Assembly (NCBI RefSeq): GCF_000296215.2
Contig: NZ_CP013949.1
Coordinates: forward strand, 62,001 to 126,000
Reading direction: 5' to 3'
DNA length: 64,000 nt
From: Bradyrhizobium sp. CCGE-LA001
Lineage (GTDB): Bacteria; Pseudomonadota; Alphaproteobacteria; Rhizobiales; Xanthobacteraceae
Positions 51,593 to 59,268 of this stretch are shown piece by piece (the stretch's first letter is position 1; every line of letters begins with the position of its first letter). The notes beneath the pieces are model-generated. The model searched no databases. It worked only from the letters and a program-made list of their open reading frames with translations, and was not told the origin of the DNA. The position numbers were made by a program, and so were the translations under genes.

Positions 51593-51690
51593 TGGCGAAT
51601 GGTGAATGGCGAGTAGCGAATGGGGTCGCTGCGTCCGCCTGGCGTACTACCCCTTCCCCATTCGCTATTCCCTGCTCGCTATTCGCCGGT
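51593..51690. repeat. Palindromic repeat, family G, inside the ugp operon
   Basis: An inverted repeat with left arm GGCGAATGGTGAATGGCGAG and TAGCGAATGGGG, and right arm CCCCATTCGCTATTCCC and GCTCGCTATTCGCC. It fills the space between ugpE and ugpC and ends 7 bases before the ugpC ATG. Repeats built on CGAATGGCGAGTAGCGAAT-like units occur widely between Bradyrhizobium genes. Confidence 0.8.
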
Positions 51691-51697
51691 GCAACCC

Positions 51698-52786
51698 ATG
51701 GCTAACGTCACCCTGCGCAACGTCCGAAAGACCTATCCCGGCGGCTTCGAGGCCATCAAGGGCGTCGACGTCGATGTCGGCGACGGACAGTTCTGCGTGC
51801 TGGTCGGCCCTTCCGGCTGCGGCAAGTCCACACTGCTGCGCATGGTGGCGGGGCTGGAGACCGTCACCGGCGGCGAGATCGACATCGGCGGGCGCGTGGT
51901 CAACGGAATCGAGCCGGCCGATCGCGACATCGCGATGGTGTTCCAGAACTACGCGCTCTATCCGCATATGAGCGTCTACAACAACATGGCCTATGGCCTG
52001 CGCAACCGCGGCATGGCGGAGGCCGAGATCAAGACCCGCGTCGAGGAAGCCGCGCGCGTGCTCGAACTGTCCGCCATGCTGGAGCGCAAGCCGCGCCAGC
52101 TCTCCGGCGGCCAGCGCCAGCGCGTTGCCATGGGCCGCGCCATCGTGCGCCAACCGAAGGTGTTTCTGTTCGACGAGCCGCTCTCCAATCTCGACGCAAA
52201 GCTGCGCATCGCGATGCGCGTCGAGATCCGCAAGTTGCAGCGTCGCCTCAACACGACGTCGATCTACGTTACGCACGATCAGCTCGAGGCGATGACGCTC
52301 GCCGACATTCTGGTGGTGATGAATGGCGGCGAGGTCGAGCAGGTCGGCAATCCCCTGGCGATCTACGAGAAGCCGGCGACGACCTTCGTCGCCTCCTTTA
52401 TCGGCGCGCCGCCGATGAATCTGATGTCGACACGTCCCGAGGAGATCAGATCGCAGCTCGCCGGCAGCAACGCCGCTGACGCCGGCATCCTCGGCATCCG
52501 CCCGGAAGACTTCGTCATCACCGACCAGACCCCGGCCGGCGGCGTCGCCTTGCCGCTGACCGTGGAGGCGATCGAGCGCGTGGGCGCGGAAACCTTCATC
52601 TACGGCGCGCGCGCCGAGGAAGACCAGCGCGTCGCCGCTACCCCGGGCGAGCTGCCGCCCGGCGAAATCATCGTCCGCATTCCCGGAACAGAAGCGCCCG
52701 CCATCGGCCAGAAGATTCGCGTCGCCGCAGCGCGGGCGAAGCTGCATTTGTTCAGCGGCGACGGGCGGAAGCGACTCGAGGCCTGA
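51698..52786 (+). CDS. ugpC: sn-Glycerol-3-phosphate ABC transporter ATP-binding protein UgpC
   Basis: The 362-residue ATPase energises the Ugp importer. Motifs are Walker A GPSGCGKST, Q-loop VFQNYALYPHMSVYNNMAYG, signature LSGGQRQRVAMGRAI, Walker B VFLFDEPLSNLD and His loop VTHDQLEAMTLADI; a C-terminal TOBE domain (about 240-360) is of the MalK/UgpC type. The ATG 51698 directly follows a palindromic repeat and no convincing Shine-Dalgarno sequence precedes it, so translation may depend on S1 or on coupling. No ugpQ phosphodiesterase follows. Confidence 0.93.
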   Translation: MANVTLRNVRKTYPGGFEAIKGVDVDVGDGQFCVLVGPSGCGKSTLLRMVAGLETVTGGEIDIGGRVVNGIEPADRDIAMVFQNYALYPHMSVYNNMAYGLRNRGMAEAEIKTRVEEAARVLELSAMLERKPRQLSGGQRQRVAMGRAIVRQPKVFLFDEPLSNLDAKLRIAMRVEIRKLQRRLNTTSIYVTHDQLEAMTLADILVVMNGGEVEQVGNPLAIYEKPATTFVASFIGAPPMNLMSTRPEEIRSQLAGSNAADAGILGIRPEDFVITDQTPAGGVALPLTVEAIERVGAETFIYGARAEEDQRVAATPGELPPGEIIVRIPGTEAPAIGQKIRVAAARAKLHLFSGDGRKRLEA

Positions 52787-52876
52787 GCGGGTTCCGAAAA
52801 TCAGAGTATGAAAACAACCCCATGCACAGTAGACCGGGGCCTGTTTTCATTGGAGAAATTTCTCGCGAATTCGCCC

Positions 52877-52954
52877 TGCCCGGATTGCCCCGGCATCCAC
52901 GTTCTCAGTGCCGCGAGCAAGGTCGTGGATGGCCGGGACGAGCCCGGCCATGAC
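52877..52954. repeat. Intergenic palindromic repeat, family A, copy 3
   Basis: TGCCCGGATTGCCCCGGCAT at the left and GCCGGGACGAGCCCGGCCAT at the right, with CCACGTTC/GGTCGTGG inner arms. It follows ugpC and precedes the heat-shock promoter, so it may separate the two transcription units. Confidence 0.75.
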
Positions 52955-53018
52955 GCACTTGAGCTATGTCGCGCCTATCGATGGTGGAATCGGACCATCC
53001 ACAGCCTCCCGCTACCTG

Positions 53019-53048
53019 CTTGAACCCGCAGGGGAACGTGCCCATATT
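53019..53048 (+). promoter_or_regulatory. Heat-shock (RpoH, sigma-32) promoter of the small heat-shock operon
   Basis: CTTGAA (53019-53024), 16 bases and CCCATATT (53041-53048) match the sigma-32 consensus CTTGAA/CCCCATNT. Transcription would start near 53054, giving a leader of about 60 bases that contains the ROSE-like hairpin. Confidence 0.7.
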
Positions 53049-53053
53049 GCTGA

Positions 53054-53115
53054 TCAAGGGGTGCCGCTCGCGGGCCCTGATGCACCAAAGTCGCTTCGAG
53101 AGGACTTTGTAAACT
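53054..53115 (+). ncRNA. ROSE-type RNA thermometer in the small heat-shock gene leader
   Basis: The end of the leader folds into a hairpin with a perfect 7-bp base, CAAAGTC (53086-53092) with GACTTTG (53103-53109). On its 5' side is UCGCU (53091-53095), the conserved U(U/C)GCU motif of ROSE elements, opposite AGAGGA, the ribosome-binding site. A bulged G in that pairing is the ROSE signature. A further hairpin precedes it (GATCAAGGG with the CCCTGATG side). At heat-shock temperature the weak helix opens and translation begins. Small heat-shock genes of Bradyrhizobium are the classic ROSE targets. Confidence 0.8.
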
Positions 53116-53541
53116 ATGTCTCGTGTTCCAACGCTCTCCAGTCCCTTCCTGCTGGGCTTCGACGAGATCGAGCGCGTGCTCGATCGGGTCGTCAAAGGCG
53201 CCGACGGCTATCCTCCCTACAATATCGAGAGGTGCAGCGGCGCGGACAACCAGCCCGAGCGTTTGCGCATCACGCTGGCGGTCGCCGGATTCACCCGCGA
53301 CCAACTCGATGTAACCATTGAGGAAAACCAGCTCGTGATCCGCGGGCGGCAGCAGGACGACAAGACCCGGCAATACATCCATCGCGGCATCGCCGCGCGC
53401 CACTTCCAGCGCACTTTCGTGCTGGCGGAGGGGATGCTGGTGCTGGGCGCGGATCTGAAGAACGGGCTGTTGTCGATTGATCTTGCCCGGCCTGAACCGG
53501 AGAGGATCGTTAAGACAATCGCTATCAATGAGCACGAATAA
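53116..53541 (+). CDS. Small heat-shock protein (Hsp20/IbpA family, class A)
   Basis: An ATP-independent holdase that keeps unfolding proteins soluble. The 141 residues contain the alpha-crystallin domain (about 35-130) with YPPYNIERCSGADN, LRITLAVAGFTRDQLDVTIE, the EENQLVIRGRQQ segment and GADLKNGLLSIDL (the GxLxIxL-like motif). This opening, with PPYNIE, is typical of class A rhizobial Hsp20. It has an RpoH promoter and ROSE leader and is followed by a DUF1150 gene, with a shared terminator after that. Confidence 0.93.
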   Translation: MSRVPTLSSPFLLGFDEIERVLDRVVKGADGYPPYNIERCSGADNQPERLRITLAVAGFTRDQLDVTIEENQLVIRGRQQDDKTRQYIHRGIAARHFQRTFVLAEGMLVLGADLKNGLLSIDLARPEPERIVKTIAINEHE

Positions 53542-53591
53542 TGGAACGAGTAGCGGACTCGACCGCTTAGTGTTCCAGAGGAGTCGAGACC

Positions 53592-53864
53592 ATGAGTGAA
53601 GGTCACGTTGCGTTCGAATACGAAGCCAAGAATGTCTCTCCGGAGACGCTGGCAACCCTGGGCGAAGGCCATATCGCCTATGTGAAACAGATCCGTTCAG
53701 AGGACGTGCCGGGCCTGTTCCCCGAGGCGCCCAAGATCGCGCCGGGCCTCAAGCTTTTCGCGCTCCACGCCGCCGACGGCACGCCGATCATGCTGACCGA
53801 CAGCCGCGAAGCCGCGATTGCCAACGCCTGGAGCAATGAGCTGCAAGCGGTCAGCGTGCACTGA
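53592..53864 (+). CDS. DUF1150 family protein
   Basis: A 90-residue protein of unknown function restricted to alphaproteobacteria. It contains IAYVKQIRSEDVPGLFPEAP and KLFALHAADGTPIMLTDSREA, which are the family's conserved blocks. It starts 50 bases after the small heat-shock gene and shares its terminator, a pairing seen in other rhizobia, so a role in the heat-stress response is plausible but not shown. GAGGAGT lies about 10 bases before the ATG. Confidence 0.85.
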   Translation: MSEGHVAFEYEAKNVSPETLATLGEGHIAYVKQIRSEDVPGLFPEAPKIAPGLKLFALHAADGTPIMLTDSREAAIANAWSNELQAVSVH

Positions 53865-53896
53865 GCACACGCGCTTTCCGCGCGGACAGAGTTTCG

Positions 53897-53923
53897 AACG
53901 GGCACGCGAAAGCGTGCCCGTTT
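53897..53923 (+). terminator. Terminator of the small heat-shock operon
   Basis: An 11-bp perfect stem (AACGGGCACGC with GCGTGCCCGTT) closed by a GAAA tetraloop, followed by TGCGT, lies 33 bases after the DUF1150 stop. Confidence 0.85.
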
Positions 53924-54009
53924 GCGTCTGAGCAGGTGCGCAGGATCAACTCGATCTGCACCGCGCGCTCTCAAATTGCTCACCTGACTCGAAGCTGCTT
54001 AGATGCGGC

Positions 54010-54636
54010 ATGCCGCCCAAAGCCGAACGCCTCGCCAAACAACAATTGTGGTTTCCGGCCGGGCGCTATTTCCTGCGCACGATCAAGCGCGATGATGCCT
54101 CGCAGCGCTGGGCGGACTGGCTCTCCGATCCCTGGACGGTGCACGTGCTCAACACGTCGCCGCGTGCGATGACCAAGGCCGACATCGTCGAGTACATCAG
54201 ATCCTTCGACCAGCGCGAACGACTACTGCTCGGAATCTTCGAACGGGGCAGCCGCGCGCATGTCGGCTTCATCCGCCTCGACATCGATGCGGTGGCAAGC
54301 GAAGCGCTGGTCAGCGCCGTGATCGGAGAAAAGGAGCACCGCAATGCCGGCGCCACGGTGAACACTTTCATCCCGCTGCTCAAATTTGTGTTCGACGATC
54401 TCGAGCTGAGCCGCATCCGCGCGTTCGTGCTGGAACGAAACCAGACGACCATTGAATATCTGTCGAAGCTCGGCTGGACGCTCGAGCCAGAACCCGACAA
54501 TCCCGTGCGATCGCACACGGATGGATCGCTTCTGGTGCTGCGTCGGATGACCTGGGACAGGCCCGGTTTCCAGGCCTGGTTGAAGAGCCCGATCGGGCAG
54601 CGCATCGTGAAACGCATGGAAGCGGCTCGGGGTTGA
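54010..54636 (+). CDS. GNAT-family N-acetyltransferase
   Basis: The 208-residue protein matches the GNAT fold of the RimJ/RimL type: FLRTIKRDDASQRWADWLSD at the start, HVGFIRLDIDAV in beta-4, SAVIGEKEHRNAGATVNTFI where the acetyl-CoA-binding loop is degenerate (no canonical RxxGxG/A), and ERNQTTIEYLSKLGW as the conserved N-x-x-(S/A)-x-x-x-x-x-K-G helix. It is monocistronic with its own start 146 bases after the DUF1150 gene. The acceptor substrate is unknown. Confidence 0.8.
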   Translation: MPPKAERLAKQQLWFPAGRYFLRTIKRDDASQRWADWLSDPWTVHVLNTSPRAMTKADIVEYIRSFDQRERLLLGIFERGSRAHVGFIRLDIDAVASEALVSAVIGEKEHRNAGATVNTFIPLLKFVFDDLELSRIRAFVLERNQTTIEYLSKLGWTLEPEPDNPVRSHTDGSLLVLRRMTWDRPGFQAWLKSPIGQRIVKRMEAARG

Positions 54637-54672
54637 TCCCCGGCCGCTCCCTTTGTCTGCTTACGCGATCAA

Positions 54673-55512
54673 TCAGTACTTCGCGACGACGGGCGATCCG
54701 CCGAACCGATAGTTGATGCCCACCTTCACGATGTCGATGTCCTGACGGATATCGATCAATGCGGTGGTGGGGGCGACCGAATTGGTGAACCCCACGCGCT
54801 TGCTGTCGAAGCCGTAGTGAGTGTACTCGATCAAGGCCGACCAGTTGGGAGCGAAGGCCCATTCGACACCGGCACCTGCCACCCAGCCCACGCGATCGGT
54901 GCTGGCACTTGAATTACAGGGATCAAAAACGAGGAATCCCACGCCGGGACAAACGAAACCGCCGATCGACGGGAAATTGTTCAGGCTGTACCGGTCATGC
55001 GCAAATCCGACGCCGCCCTTGCCATAGACGAGGACGCGATCCCATGTGTAGCCGAGCCGACCCGTGATGCTGGCGACCCAATCGGTGCGGCTCGATAGAG
55101 TGGCGGGCGCGCCGGTCTTGCCGGCGAAGAACGGATCGTTGGCCGTGCCGTGAAGATCGGTGGCCGTGAAATCGCCGGCAATCCCGAGCACCCAGTTACT
55201 GGCAAATTGATAGTCGCAACCAGCCTGAACGCCGCCTACAATTCCGACGTCGCCGTTCACCCCAATGCGATCACCAGGCACATTGCCGATGGTCATTGCG
55301 GGCGAGATAAGCGCTCCCGTTCCGATGCCAGGATCCGTGAAACCCGTTCGGCTCGCACCGCCGCCGACATGACCGCCGACATAGCAGCCGGTCCAGCTGA
55401 AAGGCACGGCCGCCGCGATCGGCGCCTTCGTATAGGGACGGGCACCCAAGTCCGCGGCCTGAGCGGAGCCTGCGACAATCAGAGCCGACGTCGCCAGTAG
55501 CAGTCGCTTCAT
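54673..55512 (-). CDS. Outer-membrane beta-barrel protein (Omp25/31/RopB-like)
   Basis: The 279 residues begin with a signal peptide (KRLLLATSALIVAGSAQA, cleavage after AQA) and the ADLGARPYTKAP-type opening seen in rhizobial Omp25-like porins. The rest is an eight-stranded beta-barrel pattern, with WTGCYVGGHVGGG, GRLGYTWDRVLVYGKGGVGF, GWVAGAGVEWAFAPNWSALIEYTHYGF and terminal VKVGINYRFGG. Two internal cysteines (VCPG and DPCNSS) may pair. The start at 55512, third of three ATGs, has GGGGGA seven bases upstream. Function probably structural, in envelope stability. Confidence 0.88.
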   Translation of the reverse strand: MKRLLLATSALIVAGSAQAADLGARPYTKAPIAAAVPFSWTGCYVGGHVGGGASRTGFTDPGIGTGALISPAMTIGNVPGDRIGVNGDVGIVGGVQAGCDYQFASNWVLGIAGDFTATDLHGTANDPFFAGKTGAPATLSSRTDWVASITGRLGYTWDRVLVYGKGGVGFAHDRYSLNNFPSIGGFVCPGVGFLVFDPCNSSASTDRVGWVAGAGVEWAFAPNWSALIEYTHYGFDSKRVGFTNSVAPTTALIDIRQDIDIVKVGINYRFGGSPVVAKY

Positions 55513-55776
55513 CATCATTCCCCCGACAATCAGCAATAGAAAACACCGGTAAGATACATCGGCTGATTCAGGCCCGCTGTACTCGGCCAGCAACACCTAG
55601 ATACTTTTGGAAATGCAGTTTGTGAGAGGTGAGCACAAAGCGCGGCAACATGGCGCTTCGAGCGTGACAACGACGCTCTGAGCTTAGCTTTCGACAAGGA
55701 AAGCGCACGACACCGCAACCGCGCACGGCGCAAACGCACGCGTCGCGCTTTTTTGTCGCGGATGCCCTTTCCGCAT

Positions 55777-55862
55777 CGTCATCGCGAGAAACACTTGCGA
55801 CGAAGCTATCCAGAATCCCTCCGTGGGCATTCTGGATTGCTTCGCTGCGCTCGCAATGACGG
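55777..55862. repeat. Intergenic palindromic repeat, family D
   Basis: CGTCATCGCGAGAAACACTTGCGACGAAGC at the left (an array of imperfect repeats) and GCTTCGCTGCGCTCGCAATGACGG at the right; the inner ATCCAGAATCCC and GGGCATTCTGGAT also pair. This type, containing ATCCAGAAT and GCTTCG blocks, is among the most common intergenic repeats of Bradyrhizobium. One copy is present. Confidence 0.7.
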
Positions 55863-55888
55863 AGTGCGAGGCTACAGCGCGCTCAAGT

Positions 55889-56040
55889 CTCGTGTCCCGG
55901 ACGCGCTGCAGCGTGCAACGCTGCTGCGCAGAGCCGGGACCTGGAAGGCAGCACGAGGAGATGCGGTGACATGGGGGTGACATGGGCCCCGGCTCTGCAG
56001 CGCACCGCTGAAGAGCGCTGCGCTGGGTCCGGGGCACGAG
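55889..56040. repeat. Intergenic palindromic repeat, family B, copy 4
   Basis: CTCGTGTCCCGGACGCGCTG at the left and GCGCTGGGTCCGGGGCACGAG at the right, with CTCTGCAGCGCACC in the right half and an insertion of about 45 bases in the middle relative to copies 2 and 3. It ends 45 bases before the ptsN stop on the other strand. Confidence 0.8.
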
Positions 56041-56084
56041 CGTGAGTTAAGACGCTCGCCGCTCTCGCAGTCAGCGACTGACGA

Positions 56085-56546
56085 TTACGCCGCCGTCGCC
56101 GGCGGCAGGGCCAGCACCGAATAGATCGCCTGGGCATCGCGCGAGGCGCGGAGCTTCTTGGCGATGTCCTGGTCGCGCAGCAGGCGGGCGATGCGGGCGA
56201 GCGCCTTGAGGTGATCGGCGCCGGCGCCTTCGGGGGCGAGCAGCAGGAAGACCAGATCGACCGGCTGGCCGTCCATCGCCTCGAAATCGATCGGGCGGTC
56301 GAGCCGGGCGAACAGGCCGAAGATCTTCTCCAGCTTCGGCAGCTTGCCGTGGGGAATGGCGACGCCGTAGCCGACCGCGGTGGTGCCGAGCTTCTCGCGC
56401 TGGAGCAGCACCTCGAACACGGAGCGCTCGTTCTGGCCGGTCAGCTCGGCGGCCTTGGCAGCGAGCTCCTGCAAGGCCTGCTTCTTGCTGTTGACTTTCA
56501 ATGCCGGGAGAATCGCCTCGGGTGCGACCAGATCGGTAATCGGCAT
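56085..56546 (-). CDS. ptsN: PTS IIA-like nitrogen-regulatory protein PtsN (EIIA-Ntr)
   Basis: PtsN is the terminal phosphate acceptor of the regulatory PTS (EI-Ntr, NPr, EIIA-Ntr), which tunes potassium transport, nitrogen metabolism and stringent response. The 153 residues carry the phospho-accepting His66 in YGVAIPHGKLPKL and the EIIA fold. It is the last gene of the rpoN-hpf-ptsN group, 214 bases after hpf, and its position is conserved in proteobacteria. Confidence 0.95.
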   Translation of the reverse strand: MPITDLVAPEAILPALKVNSKKQALQELAAKAAELTGQNERSVFEVLLQREKLGTTAVGYGVAIPHGKLPKLEKIFGLFARLDRPIDFEAMDGQPVDLVFLLLAPEGAGADHLKALARIARLLRDQDIAKKLRASRDAQAIYSVLALPPATAA

Positions 56547-56760
56547 GGAAGCTTTCCGAGGTGAATTAAACCGTCAGGTTCCGATTTGGCCATCTTGGAA
56601 GACCAAGCGGGGCCGGCGTCAATAACATGAAGCAGGAGGGGGACTTAGCCCCGATCCTGATGTGGGGCGCTTCTACTCCAACGCAATCCCGGTGCCAACT
56701 CCCGCGTGCGGCTTTGCCACGGGTCATTGTTAAGGTCCGGGATCGTACGGGCCCTTCGGC

Positions 56761-57366
56761 CTAGCCGTCCGCCTTGCCGTCGACCTTGGCGCCGGGGGGA
56801 TCAACCCAGCCCACATTGCCATCCGCGCGGCGGTAAATGATGTTCACCCGGCCTGACGAGCCATGCTGGAATACCAGGCAAGGTGCGCCGCTGAGGTCGA
56901 GTTCCATGACGGCTTCGCTGACCGAGAGCTGCTTCAGCGAGGTGGTTTGCTCCGCGATGATGACGGGGCTGTAGCCGGTGACTTCCTCTTCGCCCTCTCC
57001 GGGCGCTTCCAGCACATAAGCCGTCGCATCGAGCGCAGCCATCGCCTCGGAGGCGGCATGGGCCTTGCGGGCGGAGCGGTCCTTGAGCCGGTTCTTGTAG
57101 CGGCGCAGCCGCTTTTCGATCATCACCAGGGCCTGGTCGGCGCTGGCATAGGCATCCGGCGCGTTCGAATCGGCTTCCAGCGTGATTCCCGAATCGAGAT
57201 GCAGGGCGCAATCGGTGCGGAAGCCGAAGCCGTCCTTGCTCAGCGTGATATGGCCGGAATAATTGCCGTCGAAATATTTGCGCAGCACCTCGTCGGTGCG
57301 GCCGGCAACGCGGCCGCGCAGGGCCTCACCGACGCTGATGCTCTTGCCCGAAATCCGAAGAGTCAT
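56761..57366 (-). CDS. hpf: Ribosome hibernation-promoting factor, long form (HPF/RaiA)
   Basis: Long HPF dimerises 70S ribosomes to 100S in stationary phase. From the ATG at 57366 (MTLRISGKSISVG) the protein is 201 residues: an N-terminal S30AE domain (about 1-105) and a C-terminal dimerisation domain (about 140-200) with AVMELDLSGAPCLVFQHG and VNIIYRRADGNVGWVDPP. The upstream frame includes no family similarity. It lies 192 bases after rpoN with a perfect palindrome in the gap (57388-57421). Confidence 0.93.
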   Translation of the reverse strand: MTLRISGKSISVGEALRGRVAGRTDEVLRKYFDGNYSGHITLSKDGFGFRTDCALHLDSGITLEADSNAPDAYASADQALVMIEKRLRRYKNRLKDRSARKAHAASEAMAALDATAYVLEAPGEGEEEVTGYSPVIIAEQTTSLKQLSVSEAVMELDLSGAPCLVFQHGSSGRVNIIYRRADGNVGWVDPPGAKVDGKADG

Positions 57367-57387
57367 GGATGCCTCGCTTGGTTTGCT

Positions 57388-57421
57388 CCTCGGCTGCGAC
57401 GACGCGTCGTCGCAGCCGAGG
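57388..57421. repeat. Perfect 34-bp palindrome between rpoN and hpf
   Basis: The 17 bases CCTCGGCTGCGACGACG are followed immediately by their exact complement with no spacer. It lies 22 bases upstream of the hpf start. There is no T-run on either side, so it is not a standard terminator. It would form a cruciform or a strong hairpin in the hpf leader, or serve as a protein-binding site. No second copy was seen in the window. Confidence 0.8.
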
Positions 57422-57558
57422 TCGTTCCCTGCGCATGATCTGCACCACGTTCCGCGTTCGTCGAGAGGGGAAACCGCTGTGCACTTGTCCGGTTCATGCG
57501 CGTGCTTGGATCGGTTGCAAAGGGGAGCCGAGAGTAGCGCGATTCCGCGCCAGTGCAA

Positions 57559-59178
57559 TCAGGCCGGTTCGGTGTTGCGGGAGCGATCGGACATTGCGGT
57601 GGAGAGGACGTTACCAAGAGCGCTCTGCTTGTCACGGCGGCGTTGCACCGAGGAGGGTATGCGCATGGCTTCGCGGTACTTCGCGACCGTGCGGCGGGCA
57701 ATATCAATGCCCGAGCCGCGCAAGCGTTCCACGATGGTGTCGTCCGACAGGATCGCCGCGGGGTCTTCCGAATCGATCAGCTGCTTGATGTGATGGCGGA
57801 CGGCTTCGGCGGAATGCGCTTCGCCGCCGTCGGCCGAGGCGATCGAGGCCGTGAAGAAATATTTCAGCTCGAACGTGCCGCGATTGGTCGCCATGTATTT
57901 GTTGGCGGTCACGCGCGACACCGTGGATTCATGCATCTGGATGGCGTCGGCGACGGCCTTCAGATTGAGCGGCCGCAGATGCGCGACGCCATGGGTGAAG
58001 AAGCCGTCCTGCTGGCGCACGATCTCGGTGGCGACCTTCAGGATGGTGCGGGCGCGCTGGTCGAGCGCGCGCACGAGCCAGGTCGCGTTCTGGAGCGCAT
58101 CGGTGAAGTAGGACTTGTCGCCGTCCTTGCCGATCTTCTTCGATAGCTCGGAATAGTAGGTCTGGTTGACCAGCACACGCGGCAAGGTGTCGCTGTTCAG
58201 CTCGACATGCCAGCCGCCGTCCGGACCGGGGCGGACGTAGACGTCCGGCACCATGGTCTGGAGCCGCGCCGATCCAAACTTCATGCCGGGCTTCGGATTG
58301 AGCCGGCGGATCTCGCCGATCATGTCGGCGATGTCCTCGTCGTCGACGCCGCAGAGCTTGCGTAAGGACGCGATGTCCCGTTTGGCGAGGAGATCGAGAT
58401 GCTCGACCAAGGCCTGCATCGCCGGGTCGTAGCGGTCGAGCTCGCGCAGCTGGATCGCCAGGCATTCGCTCAAATTGCGCGCGCAGACGCCGGGCGGATC
58501 GAATTTTTGCAGCACGGCGAGGACGCCCTCGACGTCCGCTTGCGATGCGCCGAGACGTTCGGGGGCTTGGCCGAGATCCGGCGGCAGATAGCCGGCCTCG
58601 TCGACGAGGTCGATCAAATACTGGCCGATCATGCGCTGTGCCGGCGCGGTGAAGGCGACCGAGAGCTGCTCGGCAAGGTGGTCTGACAGCGTCATCTCGG
58701 CGGCGACGAACGCCTCGAGATTGTAATCCTCGTCGCCGGAGGCGCCGCCGCCCCACTCGGTGTAGGTGGTCGGCGCAGCGTCCTGGGCATTGCGCGCCGC
58801 CGCCTCGGCCGGCTCCTCGGAGAAGACGTTGTCGAGGCCGGTGTCCAGGGTTTGCTCGATCTCGGCGCGGGTGCCGAGATCCTTGCTCATCCATTCTTCC
58901 TGGCCGGGCTCGAAGCCCTCCGCGCTGCCGCCAAAGCCGTCATCGCCCTGGCTGCCGCCCTCATCGCCATCGCTGAACTGGCCGGCCTCAGCCGGCGCCT
59001 CGCCGCTGCCGGCCTCGTCGTTGGCGCGCTCCAGAAGGGGGTTACGCTCGAGTTCCTCCTCGACGAAGGTGGTGAGATCGAGGTTGGACAATTGCAGCAG
59101 CTTGATCGCCTGCATCAGCTGCGGCGTCATGACCAGCGACTGCGATTGCCGGAACTCTAATCTCTGCGTAAGCGCCAT
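57559..59178 (-). CDS. rpoN: RNA polymerase sigma-54 factor RpoN
   Basis: RpoN directs polymerase to -24/-12 promoters, needing an ATP-dependent activator, for nitrogen, dicarboxylate and motility genes. The 539 residues have the glutamine-rich activator-interacting region I (LEFRQSQSLVMTPQLMQAIKLL), an acidic region II, and the core-binding and DNA-binding region III with the RpoN box ARRTVAKYREAM (about 506-517). Bradyrhizobium has two rpoN genes; the copy with the lptB-hpf-ptsN neighbours is described here. Region II is long and acidic, as in other alphaproteobacteria. Confidence 0.96.
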   Translation of the reverse strand: MALTQRLEFRQSQSLVMTPQLMQAIKLLQLSNLDLTTFVEEELERNPLLERANDEAGSGEAPAEAGQFSDGDEGGSQGDDGFGGSAEGFEPGQEEWMSKDLGTRAEIEQTLDTGLDNVFSEEPAEAAARNAQDAAPTTYTEWGGGASGDEDYNLEAFVAAEMTLSDHLAEQLSVAFTAPAQRMIGQYLIDLVDEAGYLPPDLGQAPERLGASQADVEGVLAVLQKFDPPGVCARNLSECLAIQLRELDRYDPAMQALVEHLDLLAKRDIASLRKLCGVDDEDIADMIGEIRRLNPKPGMKFGSARLQTMVPDVYVRPGPDGGWHVELNSDTLPRVLVNQTYYSELSKKIGKDGDKSYFTDALQNATWLVRALDQRARTILKVATEIVRQQDGFFTHGVAHLRPLNLKAVADAIQMHESTVSRVTANKYMATNRGTFELKYFFTASIASADGGEAHSAEAVRHHIKQLIDSEDPAAILSDDTIVERLRGSGIDIARRTVAKYREAMRIPSSVQRRRDKQSALGNVLSTAMSDRSRNTEPA

Positions 59179-59268
59179 GAAGCAAGAACCGTTCCCAAAA
59201 ATTGGTCCGATTTTTGCTTATCCTAGTCCGGGCCCGATGTACACGCCTTGACGAATTGGAAAAACGGG

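Larger units (their letters stand above)
55513..56084. other. Intergenic region between outer-membrane protein and ptsN
   Basis: This 572-base gap holds the outer-membrane gene's upstream region and two repeats (55777-55862 and 55889-56040). No gene is supported; the region has no convincing coding pattern. Confidence 0.6.

Noticed and set aside
57367..57558. Upstream extension of hpf through the 34-bp palindrome
   Set aside because: HPF family starts at MTLRISGKS; the extension crosses a palindrome and has no motif.
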